DNA from: Bacillota bacterium
GTDB taxonomy: Bacteria > Bacillota > Clostridia > Peptostreptococcales > Anaerovoracaceae
Assembly (NCBI GenBank): GCA_029006195.1
Contig: JAQXGH010000048.1
Coordinates: forward strand, 62,001-126,000
Reading direction: 5' to 3'
DNA: 64,000 nucleotides
A model generated the notes under the pieces. That model was given only the letters and a program-made list of their open reading frames with translations, was not told the DNA's origin and did not search any database. Shown here piece by piece: positions 16,140-24,957 of this stretch (positions within the stretch are counted from its first letter, which is position 1; every line of letters begins with the position of its first letter). The translations under genes were made by a program, and so were the position numbers.

Positions 16140-18554
16140 TTACCCTTTAATAGCGAGTATATCAAGTCCGTTTCTGCTGGTAGCCAGAACTTCGTCATAA
16201 AGCTTCTTGGCTTCCTCAGCATTGCCTTCTGAAGATAATATATCTCCAAGAATCTTCTTGATTTCGCAGTTTGAAGGGAATGTCTTAAGGTAGTTAATAC
16301 ATATTTCCTTAAGGCCTTCAGTTTCGCCAAGTTTAGCTCTGGCAATGAGGCAGTCGGCGCAAGACTTCTGATACTCAGGTGAGATTGCTGATAGACGATT
16401 TGATATTTCGTTTTTGTTGTCATCCTGTACAGCAACTGCTAGAGCTGTGATCTTATCAAGAAGATTATCAAGTTCAGGCTGTATGCAGGACTTGTCAAAA
16501 ATCTTGCGAACTTTGATGGCACTGTAGTATTTGCCTGAAAGAAAAAGAGCCTTTATCCAGTGCATCGCAAATTCATTTAATGCAGCAAGCTGAGGTGATG
16601 ATGAAGCTGCAATAGCAGGAGCCTTTTGTGTCAACGGAGCCATAGCTTCGAGGAAGCGTTCATATGATCCTTCGTCCAGAATTTCATTAAGTGAATCTCT
16701 TTTTGAGTCCATATTGTATTCCAGAAGGAGTCTGCGAGTATCAAAATCTTCAGCGAAAGCATCCAGCGCCTTTTTTGAAGCCAGCCTCTTCATTCCGGCC
16801 AGTTTCTTGTTGCTGAGCGTATTCTCAACTTCGTTCCAGTCGATACGCTCGTTGATATAATCCATATATTCGCTAGCGCTGACATCGAAGTCTATGTAGA
16901 AATCATGGGTCCTCTGTTCCTGTGATACCGGTAATATATACCAGTCGTAGCCATACTGGTTACGGAGGCAAGCTTCTGGTTTCGCTGGGATAGGAATCTT
17001 CATATCCTCGAAATCAACATAGCTTGGTTCGCCGATTTCATAAGTCTTATATTTTCTGATTTTTCTTGCCCAAAGTCTAACCACCATAGTATCGCATTCT
17101 TCACGTGGATACTGTTCAAGCTTTTGTGCGAGCTCTGCTATAAGCTCAGCCTTAGGCGTAGTCTTTTCACGTTCCTTAAGAGCGAAATAATCGTCCTTAA
17201 ATTCCAATATCTGTTCATTATTGATATATACGTTGGTCATAAGTTCCTGATAGAGGAGGGCATTCTTAACGTATTCATCAAGATGTGCGCTTGGAACATA
17301 GTCCATAATAAAAATGTCTATGCCTGTTCCTAAAGCTGCGCCTTTCATGAACATACGGCTCTTAACGAATCTGGTATCTGTCGTATATGTGAACTGAGCA
17401 AATGGGCGAGTATAGTCAGGGTTATTTTCGTAACAGTTGAATTCTATATTATCCCAAGGAAGCTGATCTGAAACCGCAAGCAGCTTCTTATAGTTATCGA
17501 TATCCATTACCAGGTCGATGTCATCGTCCCATGGGATAAAGCCCTTGTGGCGGAGAGCACCAATAGTAGTGCCGCCAAAGGCATAGTATGTAATGTCGTT
17601 TTCTTCAAGGAAAGCTGCAACCTCTTTAAGGAGATCCAGAAGAATTACCTGGCCTCTCATAAGTCCGCCTTCCTGTGCAAAGGCTACAGGCTCTGCCTCT
17701 TTCTTACCTTTCTGAATGTTTTCGTGAGCATCAGAAAGAATCTTGTAATACTTGATTACATTCTTATGGTATTTCTGATATTCCTTATCAAACTTGTCGA
17801 ATTCTGCCACTGAAGCCATTAAGTTATCAGTATTTACATCAGAAATGGATTCTTTATAATCCTTCCAAGGAATTTCGCTTGCCTTAAATACGCCAGGGAC
17901 AGGTTTGAATTCATAAATCTTTTTTGTCTTCCAGCCGGCACCATAAAGAGTTTCGAAATACTTCTCGATATTCGATGGCGCATAGAAAGCTTCTCCTTCG
18001 ATAGTAAGTTTCTCTGGAGAAGCGAAATGTGAGAAACTGAAATTCTTTGATCCGATTTTTATCTTATGTGAGTTATTGCTGTAGCTTCTGGTGAGTTTCT
18101 GGAAAATGTCAGCGGTCATAATGAGATTTCGTTTTTGTACAGGTGTCTCAGTATATTCTGACATAATTTTCTTAGCGTTATAACCCTGAACCAGCTTTAT
18201 ATGGCGAATCATCTTAACATCGATATGGATGCAATTGTTTTCGTACTTTGTGTAGTCTTTGAAATTGAAGTCCGTTGTAGTAGGGTTATATATTCTGAGT
18301 TCCACTGTATTGAACTGGACATTGTTCAGCATGCTTTCCTGAGCGATAAGACCAGATGTGTCTGCGTCAAGTGCGGCAATGAGTTTACTGGCATCTGATA
18401 TGTCGATGCATACACTGGCGCGATCAGACAGCATACCGCTTCTGTAGCTTAAAAGTGCAGTTTCTGCATGCAGAAACATAGCGATGCCATTAGCATCGCA
18501 TATGTCACGTAATCTTTTTAATAATTCAAATTGAGCTGTTTTCCAGTTATTCAT
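16140..18554 (-). CDS. Double LicD-family phosphotransferase with C-terminal TPR-like region
   Basis: Protein of 804 residues in three parts. The middle domain (about residues 310-545) is a canonical LicD unit: YYAFGGTTIGALRHKGFIPW followed by DDDIDLVMDIDNYKKLL carries the nucleotidyltransferase-type Gly and Asp residues. Residues 1-240 look like a second, worn LicD unit: FLHAETALLSYRSGMLSDR sits where the Gly/Asp motif should be, and YAPSNIEKYFETLYGAGWKT matches the LicD closing block. Residues about 640-800 form helical repeats like TPRs (LNEFAMHWIKALFLSGKYY, IKKILGDILSSEGNAEEAKK). LicD proteins move phosphocholine or similar groups from CDP donors to surface glycans; a cytidylyltransferase gene is two genes upstream. 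Last gene of its operon. Confidence 0.83.
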   Translation of the reverse strand: MNNWKTAQFELLKRLRDICDANGIAMFLHAETALLSYRSGMLSDRASVCIDISDASKLIAALDADTSGLIAQESMLNNVQFNTVELRIYNPTTTDFNFKDYTKYENNCIHIDVKMIRHIKLVQGYNAKKIMSEYTETPVQKRNLIMTADIFQKLTRSYSNNSHKIKIGSKNFSFSHFASPEKLTIEGEAFYAPSNIEKYFETLYGAGWKTKKIYEFKPVPGVFKASEIPWKDYKESISDVNTDNLMASVAEFDKFDKEYQKYHKNVIKYYKILSDAHENIQKGKKEAEPVAFAQEGGLMRGQVILLDLLKEVAAFLEENDITYYAFGGTTIGALRHKGFIPWDDDIDLVMDIDNYKKLLAVSDQLPWDNIEFNCYENNPDYTRPFAQFTYTTDTRFVKSRMFMKGAALGTGIDIFIMDYVPSAHLDEYVKNALLYQELMTNVYINNEQILEFKDDYFALKEREKTTPKAELIAELAQKLEQYPREECDTMVVRLWARKIRKYKTYEIGEPSYVDFEDMKIPIPAKPEACLRNQYGYDWYILPVSQEQRTHDFYIDFDVSASEYMDYINERIDWNEVENTLSNKKLAGMKRLASKKALDAFAEDFDTRRLLLEYNMDSKRDSLNEILDEGSYERFLEAMAPLTQKAPAIAASSSPQLAALNEFAMHWIKALFLSGKYYSAIKVRKIFDKSCIQPELDNLLDKITALAVAVQDDNKNEISNRLSAISPEYQKSCADCLIARAKLGETEGLKEICINYLKTFPSNCEIKKILGDILSSEGNAEEAKKLYDEVLATSRNGLDILAIKG

Positions 18555-18559
18555 TATAG

Positions 18560-19621
18560 TTACTCTTTCTCGTCAATAATATTAAGGAATTTCTCCAGGC
18601 TGTATACCAGCCATTTCTGGTCAGCAGTCATAGTATCTGTACAGTGAGGCCAGAATTCCGGTCTTGTAGGGCCGTTCCATACTGAAAGCCACTGATCCAT
18701 TGGCCTTGGCATCGGTGTCTTAGGTGGTATTTCGAAACCTTCATAAAGTTTAGAGAATACTTCACGTACAAGATATTTATTTTCGCCACGGCGAACTCTC
18801 TCGAGGTCGAGAGGAACGTCCATGATAGTAGTTGCATATGGTGTGAAGAAATCTATGCCAGCAAGATCGCATGCGTTTCTATATGAATTCCATGAAGCAG
18901 GAGCTTCGTATATTGAGAGGAACGGAAGTACGTCGATGTATCCGTCCTGTTCGTAATCCATGATAGGCTGAAGGTCCATTTCTGGATCTTTCAGTGCCTT
19001 GTGAGGCATTACAAATGACCATCTGTCGATAAAGTCGCCAACAGTCCAGTCCTGAGCCAGAAGGTTACTGTGCCCTCCATATACACAGTCAGCGTTCTCA
19101 CCAAAGATGAAGAGGTCGCATCCGTCTGCCTTTGCCTGCATTGCTGCCTTGTAAATCTGAACTTCAATGGAGTGAATAGGAGCACCCTTTTGCTTCATGA
19201 GAAGTGTGCTCATCTCTTCCATGTCCTCCCAGTATATAGGGACGATCTTATGTTCAAACTTCACGTCTTCGCGTGCTGCCAGATATGCAGCTGCACGTGG
19301 GCTCTCATCAGTTACTTCGATTCCTGGAACGACACACTTGAAAGTGTAGACAATAGTGTCTTCGGGAACCAGCTTGAGAAGGATGGCTGAATCGATGCCG
19401 CCGCTTAAAGCCAGGGCGCACTTGCGTCCTTTTGTCACTTCCTTTATCTGTCTCTTTAAGGATTCAAAGAGCTCATCGCTATTGTGAATCTTCTCGCGAC
19501 TTTCTGTTGCGGGATATTCATCCCACTTAGGTAAATATTTTTCTGAAAAGCACTTGTCTCGTTCAGAAATGATTCTGTACATGAGAAAAGAGCTCATGCA
19601 GTATTTCTTATCAACTTGCAT
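18560..19621 (-). CDS. Asparagine-synthase-like PP-loop protein
   Basis: Protein of 353 residues with the ATP pyrophosphatase loop CALALSGGIDSAILLK near residue 69, the synthetase domain of class B asparagine synthases. The N-terminal glutaminase domain is absent: the region ahead of the PP-loop is only about 65 residues and has no Cys nucleophile at residue 2. The LFIFGENADCVYGG block follows near residue 185, and a C-terminal part with RRGENKYLVREVF. It may aminate or amidate a sugar or other carboxylate using ammonia from another source (inference). It sits 18 bases downstream of a cytidylyltransferase and 5 bases upstream of the LicD gene, so a joint role in making or modifying a CDP-linked substituent is likely. 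Confidence 0.8.
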   Translation of the reverse strand: MQVDKKYCMSSFLMYRIISERDKCFSEKYLPKWDEYPATESREKIHNSDELFESLKRQIKEVTKGRKCALALSGGIDSAILLKLVPEDTIVYTFKCVVPGIEVTDESPRAAAYLAAREDVKFEHKIVPIYWEDMEEMSTLLMKQKGAPIHSIEVQIYKAAMQAKADGCDLFIFGENADCVYGGHSNLLAQDWTVGDFIDRWSFVMPHKALKDPEMDLQPIMDYEQDGYIDVLPFLSIYEAPASWNSYRNACDLAGIDFFTPYATTIMDVPLDLERVRRGENKYLVREVFSKLYEGFEIPPKTPMPRPMDQWLSVWNGPTRPEFWPHCTDTMTADQKWLVYSLEKFLNIIDEKE

Positions 19622-19639
19622 AAATTTCCTCGCTAAATC

Positions 19640-20053
19640 TTATTTGCGTACTGCGTTCAGGGCCTTGGTTATCTGTGTTGATGAAATGCCCTTAGTGTAA
19701 GGGAAGTAAACGATCTGGATACCTTCCTTATTAAATTCTTCTTCATATTTCTGCCACTTCTCTGTACCATACCAGTCATCACCTACGAAGAGTATCTTGG
19801 CACCAAGCTTCTTACACATTGTGAGCTTGTCCATGTCATACTGAGGTACTGCAGCGTCAACATACTTAATGCTGCGGACGATTTCGATACGATCTTCGAA
19901 TGGAATCATGGCGTGCTTGCCCTTGTAAGTAACAAGATCGTCAGTTGTAACGCCAACTATAAGCTTATCGCACATGCCCTTGGCATTCTTAAGAAGATTA
20001 AGATGACCTACATGAAAAAGATCATAAACGCCAGCAGTGTATCCAATTAACAT
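19640..20053 (-). CDS. Cytidylyltransferase-family nucleotidyltransferase (TagD-like, divergent)
   Basis: Protein of 137 residues with the HxGH nucleotidyltransferase fold: GVYDLFHVGHLNLLKNAK at the start, FVGDDWYGTEKW near residue 93 and TKGISSTQI near 120. It belongs to the glycerol-3-phosphate cytidylyltransferase family but differs clearly from the second copy at 24540, which matches TagD much better. A substrate other than glycerol-3-phosphate is therefore likely, such as another alcohol phosphate. Together with the LicD gene downstream it suggests production of a CDP-activated group that LicD transfers (inference from context). Confidence 0.85.
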   Translation of the reverse strand: MLIGYTAGVYDLFHVGHLNLLKNAKGMCDKLIVGVTTDDLVTYKGKHAMIPFEDRIEIVRSIKYVDAAVPQYDMDKLTMCKKLGAKILFVGDDWYGTEKWQKYEEEFNKEGIQIVYFPYTKGISSTQITKALNAVRK

Positions 20054-20107
20054 ATTGCTCTCCCTTCAATTGTAAATGAGTAATATCTTTAAGTAATATC
20101 AGTTTAA

Positions 20108-20545
20108 TTAGTTCTTCTTAGTTAGAACTACAGGTGTTGCTTCGTCTTCATAAATTACGAGGTTGCACTTTTCACCGAAATACATCTTTCCTGTGATGTA
20201 AATGCTATCGATTTCGATACCATCTTCAACCTTTTCCCAAGTTCCACCGAAATCTTCGCCAGTTACATTGCCCTTGAAAGTGCCGTCTTCAAGGATAGTG
20301 ATTTCCAGATTGCCGTAGAGTTCTTCAACGTGGCCTGAACCATCACCTGACCATGTACCGTAGAAGTTGTCCTGTGTTTTATTGAGTTCTTCCTGAGTTT
20401 TACCTTCAGCATTTGTATATGTTTGAAGCTGATTAACCTGAGACTGATCTTCGTCTTCTGCCTTATCGCTGCCACATGCAGTGAATGCGAACATAACCGT
20501 AAGTGATAAAACGGCAATTAATAAAATCTTTAATGTGTTCTTCAT
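20108..20545 (-). CDS. Small lipoprotein of unknown function
   Basis: Protein of 145 residues with a lipoprotein signal peptide. A hydrophobic stretch (LLIAVLSLTVMFAF) leads to the lipobox FTAC with Cys24, followed by an acidic linker. The remainder (about 55-145) is a compact beta-rich domain (YGTWSGDGSGHVEELYGNLEI, FKGNVTGEDFGGTWEKVEDG). This resembles small lipocalin-like or DUF-type lipoproteins, but I do not recognise the family. It should be anchored on the outer membrane face. It is co-transcribed with the GT-C-like membrane gene and the cytidylyltransferase/LicD set. Confidence 0.8.
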   Translation of the reverse strand: MKNTLKILLIAVLSLTVMFAFTACGSDKAEDEDQSQVNQLQTYTNAEGKTQEELNKTQDNFYGTWSGDGSGHVEELYGNLEITILEDGTFKGNVTGEDFGGTWEKVEDGIEIDSIYITGKMYFGEKCNLVIYEDEATPVVLTKKN

Positions 20546-20563
20546 TGTCTTTTCCTTTCTTAG

Positions 20564-22648
20564 CTATTTAACTTCGTATACGTCTACATCATTATTTGTG
20601 AAACAGAGTTCATAATCTTTGTTTTCGAGATTAGGAAGTTTCGTGAAACGCTTTGATACAACAACGTAGTCAACACCGAGCTTGTGTGCATCTTCGCCGC
20701 GATCAGCATTATTCACGTCATAAAGTTCCATATTCTTCCCAACCATATATTTACGAACCTCTTCAGCTTCACTGACAGGAACGTTATATCCGGATCCTGA
20801 AATGTAAGTGAATCGATTAGCATAATCTGAGTAGAGGAAGAATCTGTTATCCCAGCGGTTGCCGAAACTGTATTTATCAAGAGGAACACTGTAATATCTA
20901 TCCACTGCCAGGAGTGAATCATATGGAGTGTTCTTACTGATCCATATCATGGCTTCATATTCACCGTGGTTCATGGATTGGTAAATGCTATGCTTGGATT
21001 CCATATTAGCTTCCTTGACCGCATCTGTTTCCTGGTCTACATAATACCATCCTAATGTGAACGTAGTGAGGAGAAGTGAAATAATAAAGAATCCTGCCAG
21101 AGGTTTTAATAAAACTGACTTCTTCTCTTCCAGATCCTCAAAGAGCCAGAACGAAATGAGCGGTGCCAGGAATACGCAAACATATCCGAAGTATACCTGG
21201 CTGTGTCCGCTGTAATTAAGAACGAACACCGCTACAAGTCCTGCGAGACTGGCTGCATAAACCAGAACGCGAGGAACGTCGTAATCCTTCTTCTTAGAGA
21301 AGACAAGGAATAATTCTCGTACATATCCGATGGCGAACGGAAGGAAAAACGCCGTCAGCATAAATACCATAAAAGCGATAAACATGGCGCCAAGGCGCAC
21401 TATCTTAGGAAGGCCCATGCTCTTAAGTGCAGCAGTGAGGCCTGACTTAAAGTACATTACATCTGTGATTTTCGCAAAGGCTATAATCGATGTGCCTCCG
21501 CCATTGCTCTGACCCTTGCTGCCAAGGATCGTAACATATATTATTATGAATCCCACAGTCATTATTATCAGAGGGAGGAATGTCTTAAACTTAACGCCCC
21601 GTCTCAGGATGAATCCCAGGAAAACAGTAGCCCAGATAGCCATGATAACAACCATGCCCATAGGTCCCTTAATACCTGTTGCCAGCATAATAAGTGCTGT
21701 AAGCACCAGAAGGTGAGGTAAGGATCTGTCGCCCTTGTCAAAACGTTCATACCAGTACTTGAACATAATGAGGCATACCATCATGCAGCTGACGCCGTAA
21801 CCTGTAGCATTCTCATTTCTGAAGATGAAGAAAAATGCCAGTGAGCTGAATTCAGTCTTAGCGATGAATATATTTGACAGCATCAGAGCCAGACAGTAGA
21901 GTCCTGCTCTCTGTGACTTAACAGTCATTTCTCTGAAGAGCGAATAGAGAGAAAGTCCGAATGCATAAATTGTAAGGTAAGGTCCACAGCTAAGGAGGAC
22001 TGAGTACGATGTGAGGCCGAATAATCTCACAGGAATAGCAAAGAGCATTTCTGTGAAAACGTGATAGTTAACAGTATATCCTTGAACCCATGGCAGCTGA
22101 AGCGGCCATCCGTGTGCCAGTGAGTTGATCAGGCCCAGATGGTAGGCCTTGTCAGGGTTCATGTAGATTTCATTATCGATATCTGCTGATATGTAAAGGT
22201 ACTGAGTATTCAGCATTGCGTATGCAAAGGCTAAAACCAGGAAAATGAATAATGCTGTCGATAATTTGGAGAATGAGAAATTGATCTTAGGATCGCAGGT
22301 TCTGTTCAGGTATCGAGCAAGCACATAAAGGAATGAAAGTACAGGACCAGCTGCATAAAGAAGCAGGTTAGTATGGATCAGTTCCGTAATGAAGTACATT
22401 GCCAGCGAAAAAGCCCAGCCTGTGAAGAAGCTCATGATAAGTGTTGTACTTATATGATTGAGCTTTATTCTCAGCATCCTCAGAATCAGATGACCAGGAA
22501 GCTGGACATAGAACAGAATGAAAAGCGCGAATATGATGAGCTGAGGAACGTCTGCATGGTAAACAAATATGCCTATCCCTCCCAGCACAATAATCGCTAT
22601 TATCGAAAGTATTTTTATTGAATTTTGTAATGAATTACTTTTTAACAT
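20564..22648 (-). CDS. Large polytopic membrane protein, probable GT-C-type glycosyltransferase
   Basis: Protein of 694 residues with about 12-13 membrane helices and a C-terminal extracytoplasmic domain (about 570-694, AMIWISKNTPYDSLLAVDRY). Between helices 4 and 5 is a large outside loop containing ISADIDNEIYMNPDKAYHLG and YTVNYHVFTEMLFAIP. Acidic and His residues there look like the donor-binding loop of GT-C enzymes, which use polyprenyl-phosphate sugars. It is the first gene of the five-gene LicD operon. It could be the transferase that uses the undecaprenyl-phosphate sugars made by the GT2 enzymes in this locus (inference); no specific family is recognised with certainty. Confidence 0.7.
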   Translation of the reverse strand: MLKSNSLQNSIKILSIIAIIVLGGIGIFVYHADVPQLIIFALFILFYVQLPGHLILRMLRIKLNHISTTLIMSFFTGWAFSLAMYFITELIHTNLLLYAAGPVLSFLYVLARYLNRTCDPKINFSFSKLSTALFIFLVLAFAYAMLNTQYLYISADIDNEIYMNPDKAYHLGLINSLAHGWPLQLPWVQGYTVNYHVFTEMLFAIPVRLFGLTSYSVLLSCGPYLTIYAFGLSLYSLFREMTVKSQRAGLYCLALMLSNIFIAKTEFSSLAFFFIFRNENATGYGVSCMMVCLIMFKYWYERFDKGDRSLPHLLVLTALIMLATGIKGPMGMVVIMAIWATVFLGFILRRGVKFKTFLPLIIMTVGFIIIYVTILGSKGQSNGGGTSIIAFAKITDVMYFKSGLTAALKSMGLPKIVRLGAMFIAFMVFMLTAFFLPFAIGYVRELFLVFSKKKDYDVPRVLVYAASLAGLVAVFVLNYSGHSQVYFGYVCVFLAPLISFWLFEDLEEKKSVLLKPLAGFFIISLLLTTFTLGWYYVDQETDAVKEANMESKHSIYQSMNHGEYEAMIWISKNTPYDSLLAVDRYYSVPLDKYSFGNRWDNRFFLYSDYANRFTYISGSGYNVPVSEAEEVRKYMVGKNMELYDVNNADRGEDAHKLGVDYVVVSKRFTKLPNLENKDYELCFTNNDVDVYEVK

Positions 22649-22692
22649 TTTCCTTTGATTTTCCTTAAGTTTTGAATATATGTTTACATTTA

Positions 22693-22721
22693 ATTTTACA
22701 ATATCGCAAATTGTAGGGCAA
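22693..22721 (-). promoter_or_regulatory. Promoter for the GT-C/LicD operon
   Basis: On the minus strand TTGCCC (22716-22721) and TAAAAT (22693-22698) have a 17-base spacer, 45 bases ahead of the ATG at 22648. It faces the promoter for the plus-strand TagD operon. Confidence 0.6.
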
Positions 22722-22747
22722 CATTATTTAAATGTGTTAAGAATAGC

Positions 22748-22835
22748 CCGTCTTCTCCTCTCTTAGGGGTTGAGTTTGTTGAAATTCAGCCATTCTTTTG
22801 ATATACTTTTTTGAAATAGTGACAAGAGAAGACGG
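22748..22835. repeat. Ten-base inverted repeat flanking a promoter
   Basis: CCGTCTTCTC at 22748-22757 and its exact reverse complement GAGAAGACGG at 22826-22835 lie on either side of the promoter at 22779-22807. The right arm falls in the predicted 5' leader. It could bind a regulator by looping, or the arms may have another role. Confidence 0.6.
22779..22807 (+). promoter_or_regulatory. Sigma-A type promoter for the TagD/TagF operon
   Basis: TTGAAA (22779-22784) and TATACT (22802-22807) with a 17-base spacer, about 50 bases ahead of the ATG at 22858. No other promoter was noticed before the teichoic-acid genes that follow, so it probably drives the run to 31256. Confidence 0.78.
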
Positions 22836-22857
22836 TAAAGCGCTAAGGAGCAAGTGA

Positions 22858-24516
22858 ATGAAGAAAATAAATAGAATTGCTAAAACCATGCTGGCTTTCA
22901 TGCTGGCTATAGCTGTGTGTGCAGCTTTTGCACCAGTTAGTGCCAATGCTGCGACAAAAACATCTTTGTCAAAATGCAAGATAACTCTAAAATACAGCAT
23001 TTACACATACACAGGTAAGGCTCGTAAACCTGCTGTAACTATAAAATATAAGGATAAGACTCTGACTAAGGGTAAGAGCTATAAGACTTCATATTCTAAC
23101 TGTAAGTACCCAGGTACAGCTACAATTAAAATCACAGGAATGGGCAAGTACAAGGGAACTGTTAAGAAGACTTTTAAAATCAGGGTCGGATCTGTTGATA
23201 ATCTTACGGCTAAATATGTGGGCGGCGAGAATACAGATAAGGATGCATACATCAAGCTGGACTGGGATCCGCCAAAGAAGTGCAGCTATTACAAGGTAAC
23301 TGTGACGAAGGATGGCAAATCCTTTGGCAAAGGCACATATAACAAGATCAAGGACAGTAATTTCACGCTGAAGAATCTGGGTGAAAAGGGTCAATTTGAT
23401 TTTGATGTTGTGGCATATGGCGGAGGATCTAAGAAGAAGGCCTCAAAAACAGAAAGTATTTCTGTTTATGCAGGTAAGACAAATCAGAATATCGAAACAG
23501 GAAGCTCAAGCTACACATGTAAAATTGGAGGAAGTTCATTTAATGTGAAAGCAAAGGCTAAGACAAGTCTGACATATTCATCCAGCAATACATCTATAAT
23601 AAAAGTAGATGATGATGGCAATGTAACTCCTGTATCAACAGGCTCAGCGGATGTTAAGATAAAAGCCGCTTCAAATAGTTCATATAACAGTGCAACAAAA
23701 AATGTCACAGTTAAGGTAGAGAATATTGATAAGCCTAGCGCAAGTTCAGAGGCTAACAGCTGCAGAAGAAATACAGTAAAATGGAATTCTGTTGAAGGCG
23801 CAGATGGTTATTATGTATACGAAACGCTTTCGGGTTCAACAAAGACATACACAATTAAGGACGGAGACGCTACAGAATATGATATAATAGATAGAGCTGT
23901 AGGAAGCAAATACTCATATACTGTTGAAGCTTATGTCAAAGTTGGAGACACAACTTTCAAAAGCGGCAAATCATCATCAACATCCTGCACAGCTAAGCCG
24001 TCTAAGATAGGGCATGCCATGTCAAACAGAGGCAACCCTGCTGCAGGCGACCAGGATGGCAAGGAAGTCACAACAAGTAACTGGGTATACAGTTCAAGTA
24101 GTGACAGCTGGAAGAAGTGGGGATATGTTATCCGCTTCAAAGATAGCGGCAATGCCGAGAAGCTTGCTCAAACTATGGAAGCTGCATGCAGCAATAATAA
24201 GATAGGTTACGATAATAAGAAGGAACCGCCTCTTAACGACTACATTGCAGCAGCAGGATATGATATGTCTAAGGTAAAGACTAACTGCGAAACTGACTGT
24301 AACTGTCTCGTAGCCACATGTGTAAACTGCGTATTTGCATCTAAAAAAGTTACACAGTACGGTGACTGGTCAAAGAACGTAAATGCATTTGTTAAAACAA
24401 ATTCGTTTACCGTTTATACAGACAAAGAATATGTTTCAAGCGATAAGTATTTAAGACGTGGAGATATTCTGATGACAAACAATCCATCACGTAACCACGC
24501 ATGCATAGTACTTTAG
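22858..24516 (+). CDS. Secreted protein with Ig/FN3-like repeats and NlpC/P60-like C-terminus
   Basis: Exported protein of 552 residues. The signal peptide is residues 1-31 (MLAFMLAIAVCAAFAPVSANA). Residues 33-105 resemble a bacterial beta domain (ITLKYSIYTYTGKARKP). FN3-like stretches lie near 115-205 and 290-380, and an Ig-like Big_2 stretch near 230-290 (SSSNTSIIKVDDDGNVTPVS). The C-terminal 150 residues look like an NlpC/P60-type papain-fold hydrolase: CNCLVATCVNC with a candidate nucleophile Cys, then LRRGDILMTNN and the closing NHACIVL. It stops directly after the His strand, a short end for such a domain. A role in peptidoglycan hydrolysis at the surface is likely but not certain. First gene of the TagD/TagF operon. 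Confidence 0.72.
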   Translation: MKKINRIAKTMLAFMLAIAVCAAFAPVSANAATKTSLSKCKITLKYSIYTYTGKARKPAVTIKYKDKTLTKGKSYKTSYSNCKYPGTATIKITGMGKYKGTVKKTFKIRVGSVDNLTAKYVGGENTDKDAYIKLDWDPPKKCSYYKVTVTKDGKSFGKGTYNKIKDSNFTLKNLGEKGQFDFDVVAYGGGSKKKASKTESISVYAGKTNQNIETGSSSYTCKIGGSSFNVKAKAKTSLTYSSSNTSIIKVDDDGNVTPVSTGSADVKIKAASNSSYNSATKNVTVKVENIDKPSASSEANSCRRNTVKWNSVEGADGYYVYETLSGSTKTYTIKDGDATEYDIIDRAVGSKYSYTVEAYVKVGDTTFKSGKSSSTSCTAKPSKIGHAMSNRGNPAAGDQDGKEVTTSNWVYSSSSDSWKKWGYVIRFKDSGNAEKLAQTMEAACSNNKIGYDNKKEPPLNDYIAAAGYDMSKVKTNCETDCNCLVATCVNCVFASKKVTQYGDWSKNVNAFVKTNSFTVYTDKEYVSSDKYLRRGDILMTNNPSRNHACIVL

Positions 24517-24539
24517 CCTATAAACAACGGAGGGATATA

Positions 24540-24929
24540 ATGAAAAAAGTTATTACATATGGAACATTCGACCTTTTGCACTATGGACACGTAAATCTTC
24601 TTCAGAGAGCTAAAGAACTGGGCGATTATCTTATCGTTGCCATTTCAACAGATGAATTCAACTGGAATATGAAGCAGAAGAAGTGCTACTTCACATATGA
24701 AGAAAGAAAGCGTCTTGTTGAAGCTATAAGATACGTTGATCTGGTAATCCCTGAAGAAAGCTGGGAACAGAAGGTTGAGGACGTTAAGGAATTTAAGGTT
24801 GATACATTCGTAATCGGTGATGACTGGGAAGGCAAGTTTGACTTCTTAAAGGAACACTGCGAAGTTGTATATCTTCCTAGAACGCCAGAAATTTCAACTA
24901 CTCAGATCAAGAAGGATTTACAGAAATAG
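24540..24929 (+). CDS. tagD: Glycerol-3-phosphate cytidylyltransferase
   Basis: Makes CDP-glycerol from CTP and sn-glycerol-3-phosphate, the donor for glycerol-phosphate teichoic acid. The 129-residue protein follows Bacillus TagD along its length: MKKVITYGTFDLLHYGH (HxGH site), YLIVAISTDEFNW, IRYVDLVIPEESWEQK, GDDWEGKFDFLKEHCEVVYL and the closing RTPEISTTQIK. The start is the ATG at 24540 behind ACGGAGGGA. An in-frame codon at 24501 would add 13 residues that overlap the previous gene, so it is rejected. It directly precedes four CDP-alditol phosphotransferase genes that can use its product. Confidence 0.95.
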   Translation: MKKVITYGTFDLLHYGHVNLLQRAKELGDYLIVAISTDEFNWNMKQKKCYFTYEERKRLVEAIRYVDLVIPEESWEQKVEDVKEFKVDTFVIGDDWEGKFDFLKEHCEVVYLPRTPEISTTQIKKDLQK

Positions 24930-24957
24930 TTAATTTTAACGTTCAGACGGAGAAATT

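Noticed and set aside
24480-24540. Frameshift truncation of the secreted NlpC-like protein at 24516
   Set aside because: The stop is followed by only a few codons before another stop and the TagD ribosome site, so a slightly short natural end is more likely than a broken gene.
24501-24929. Upstream in-frame ATG at 24501 for TagD
   Set aside because: It overlaps the previous gene; the ATG at 24540 has the ribosome site and gives the known TagD N-terminus.
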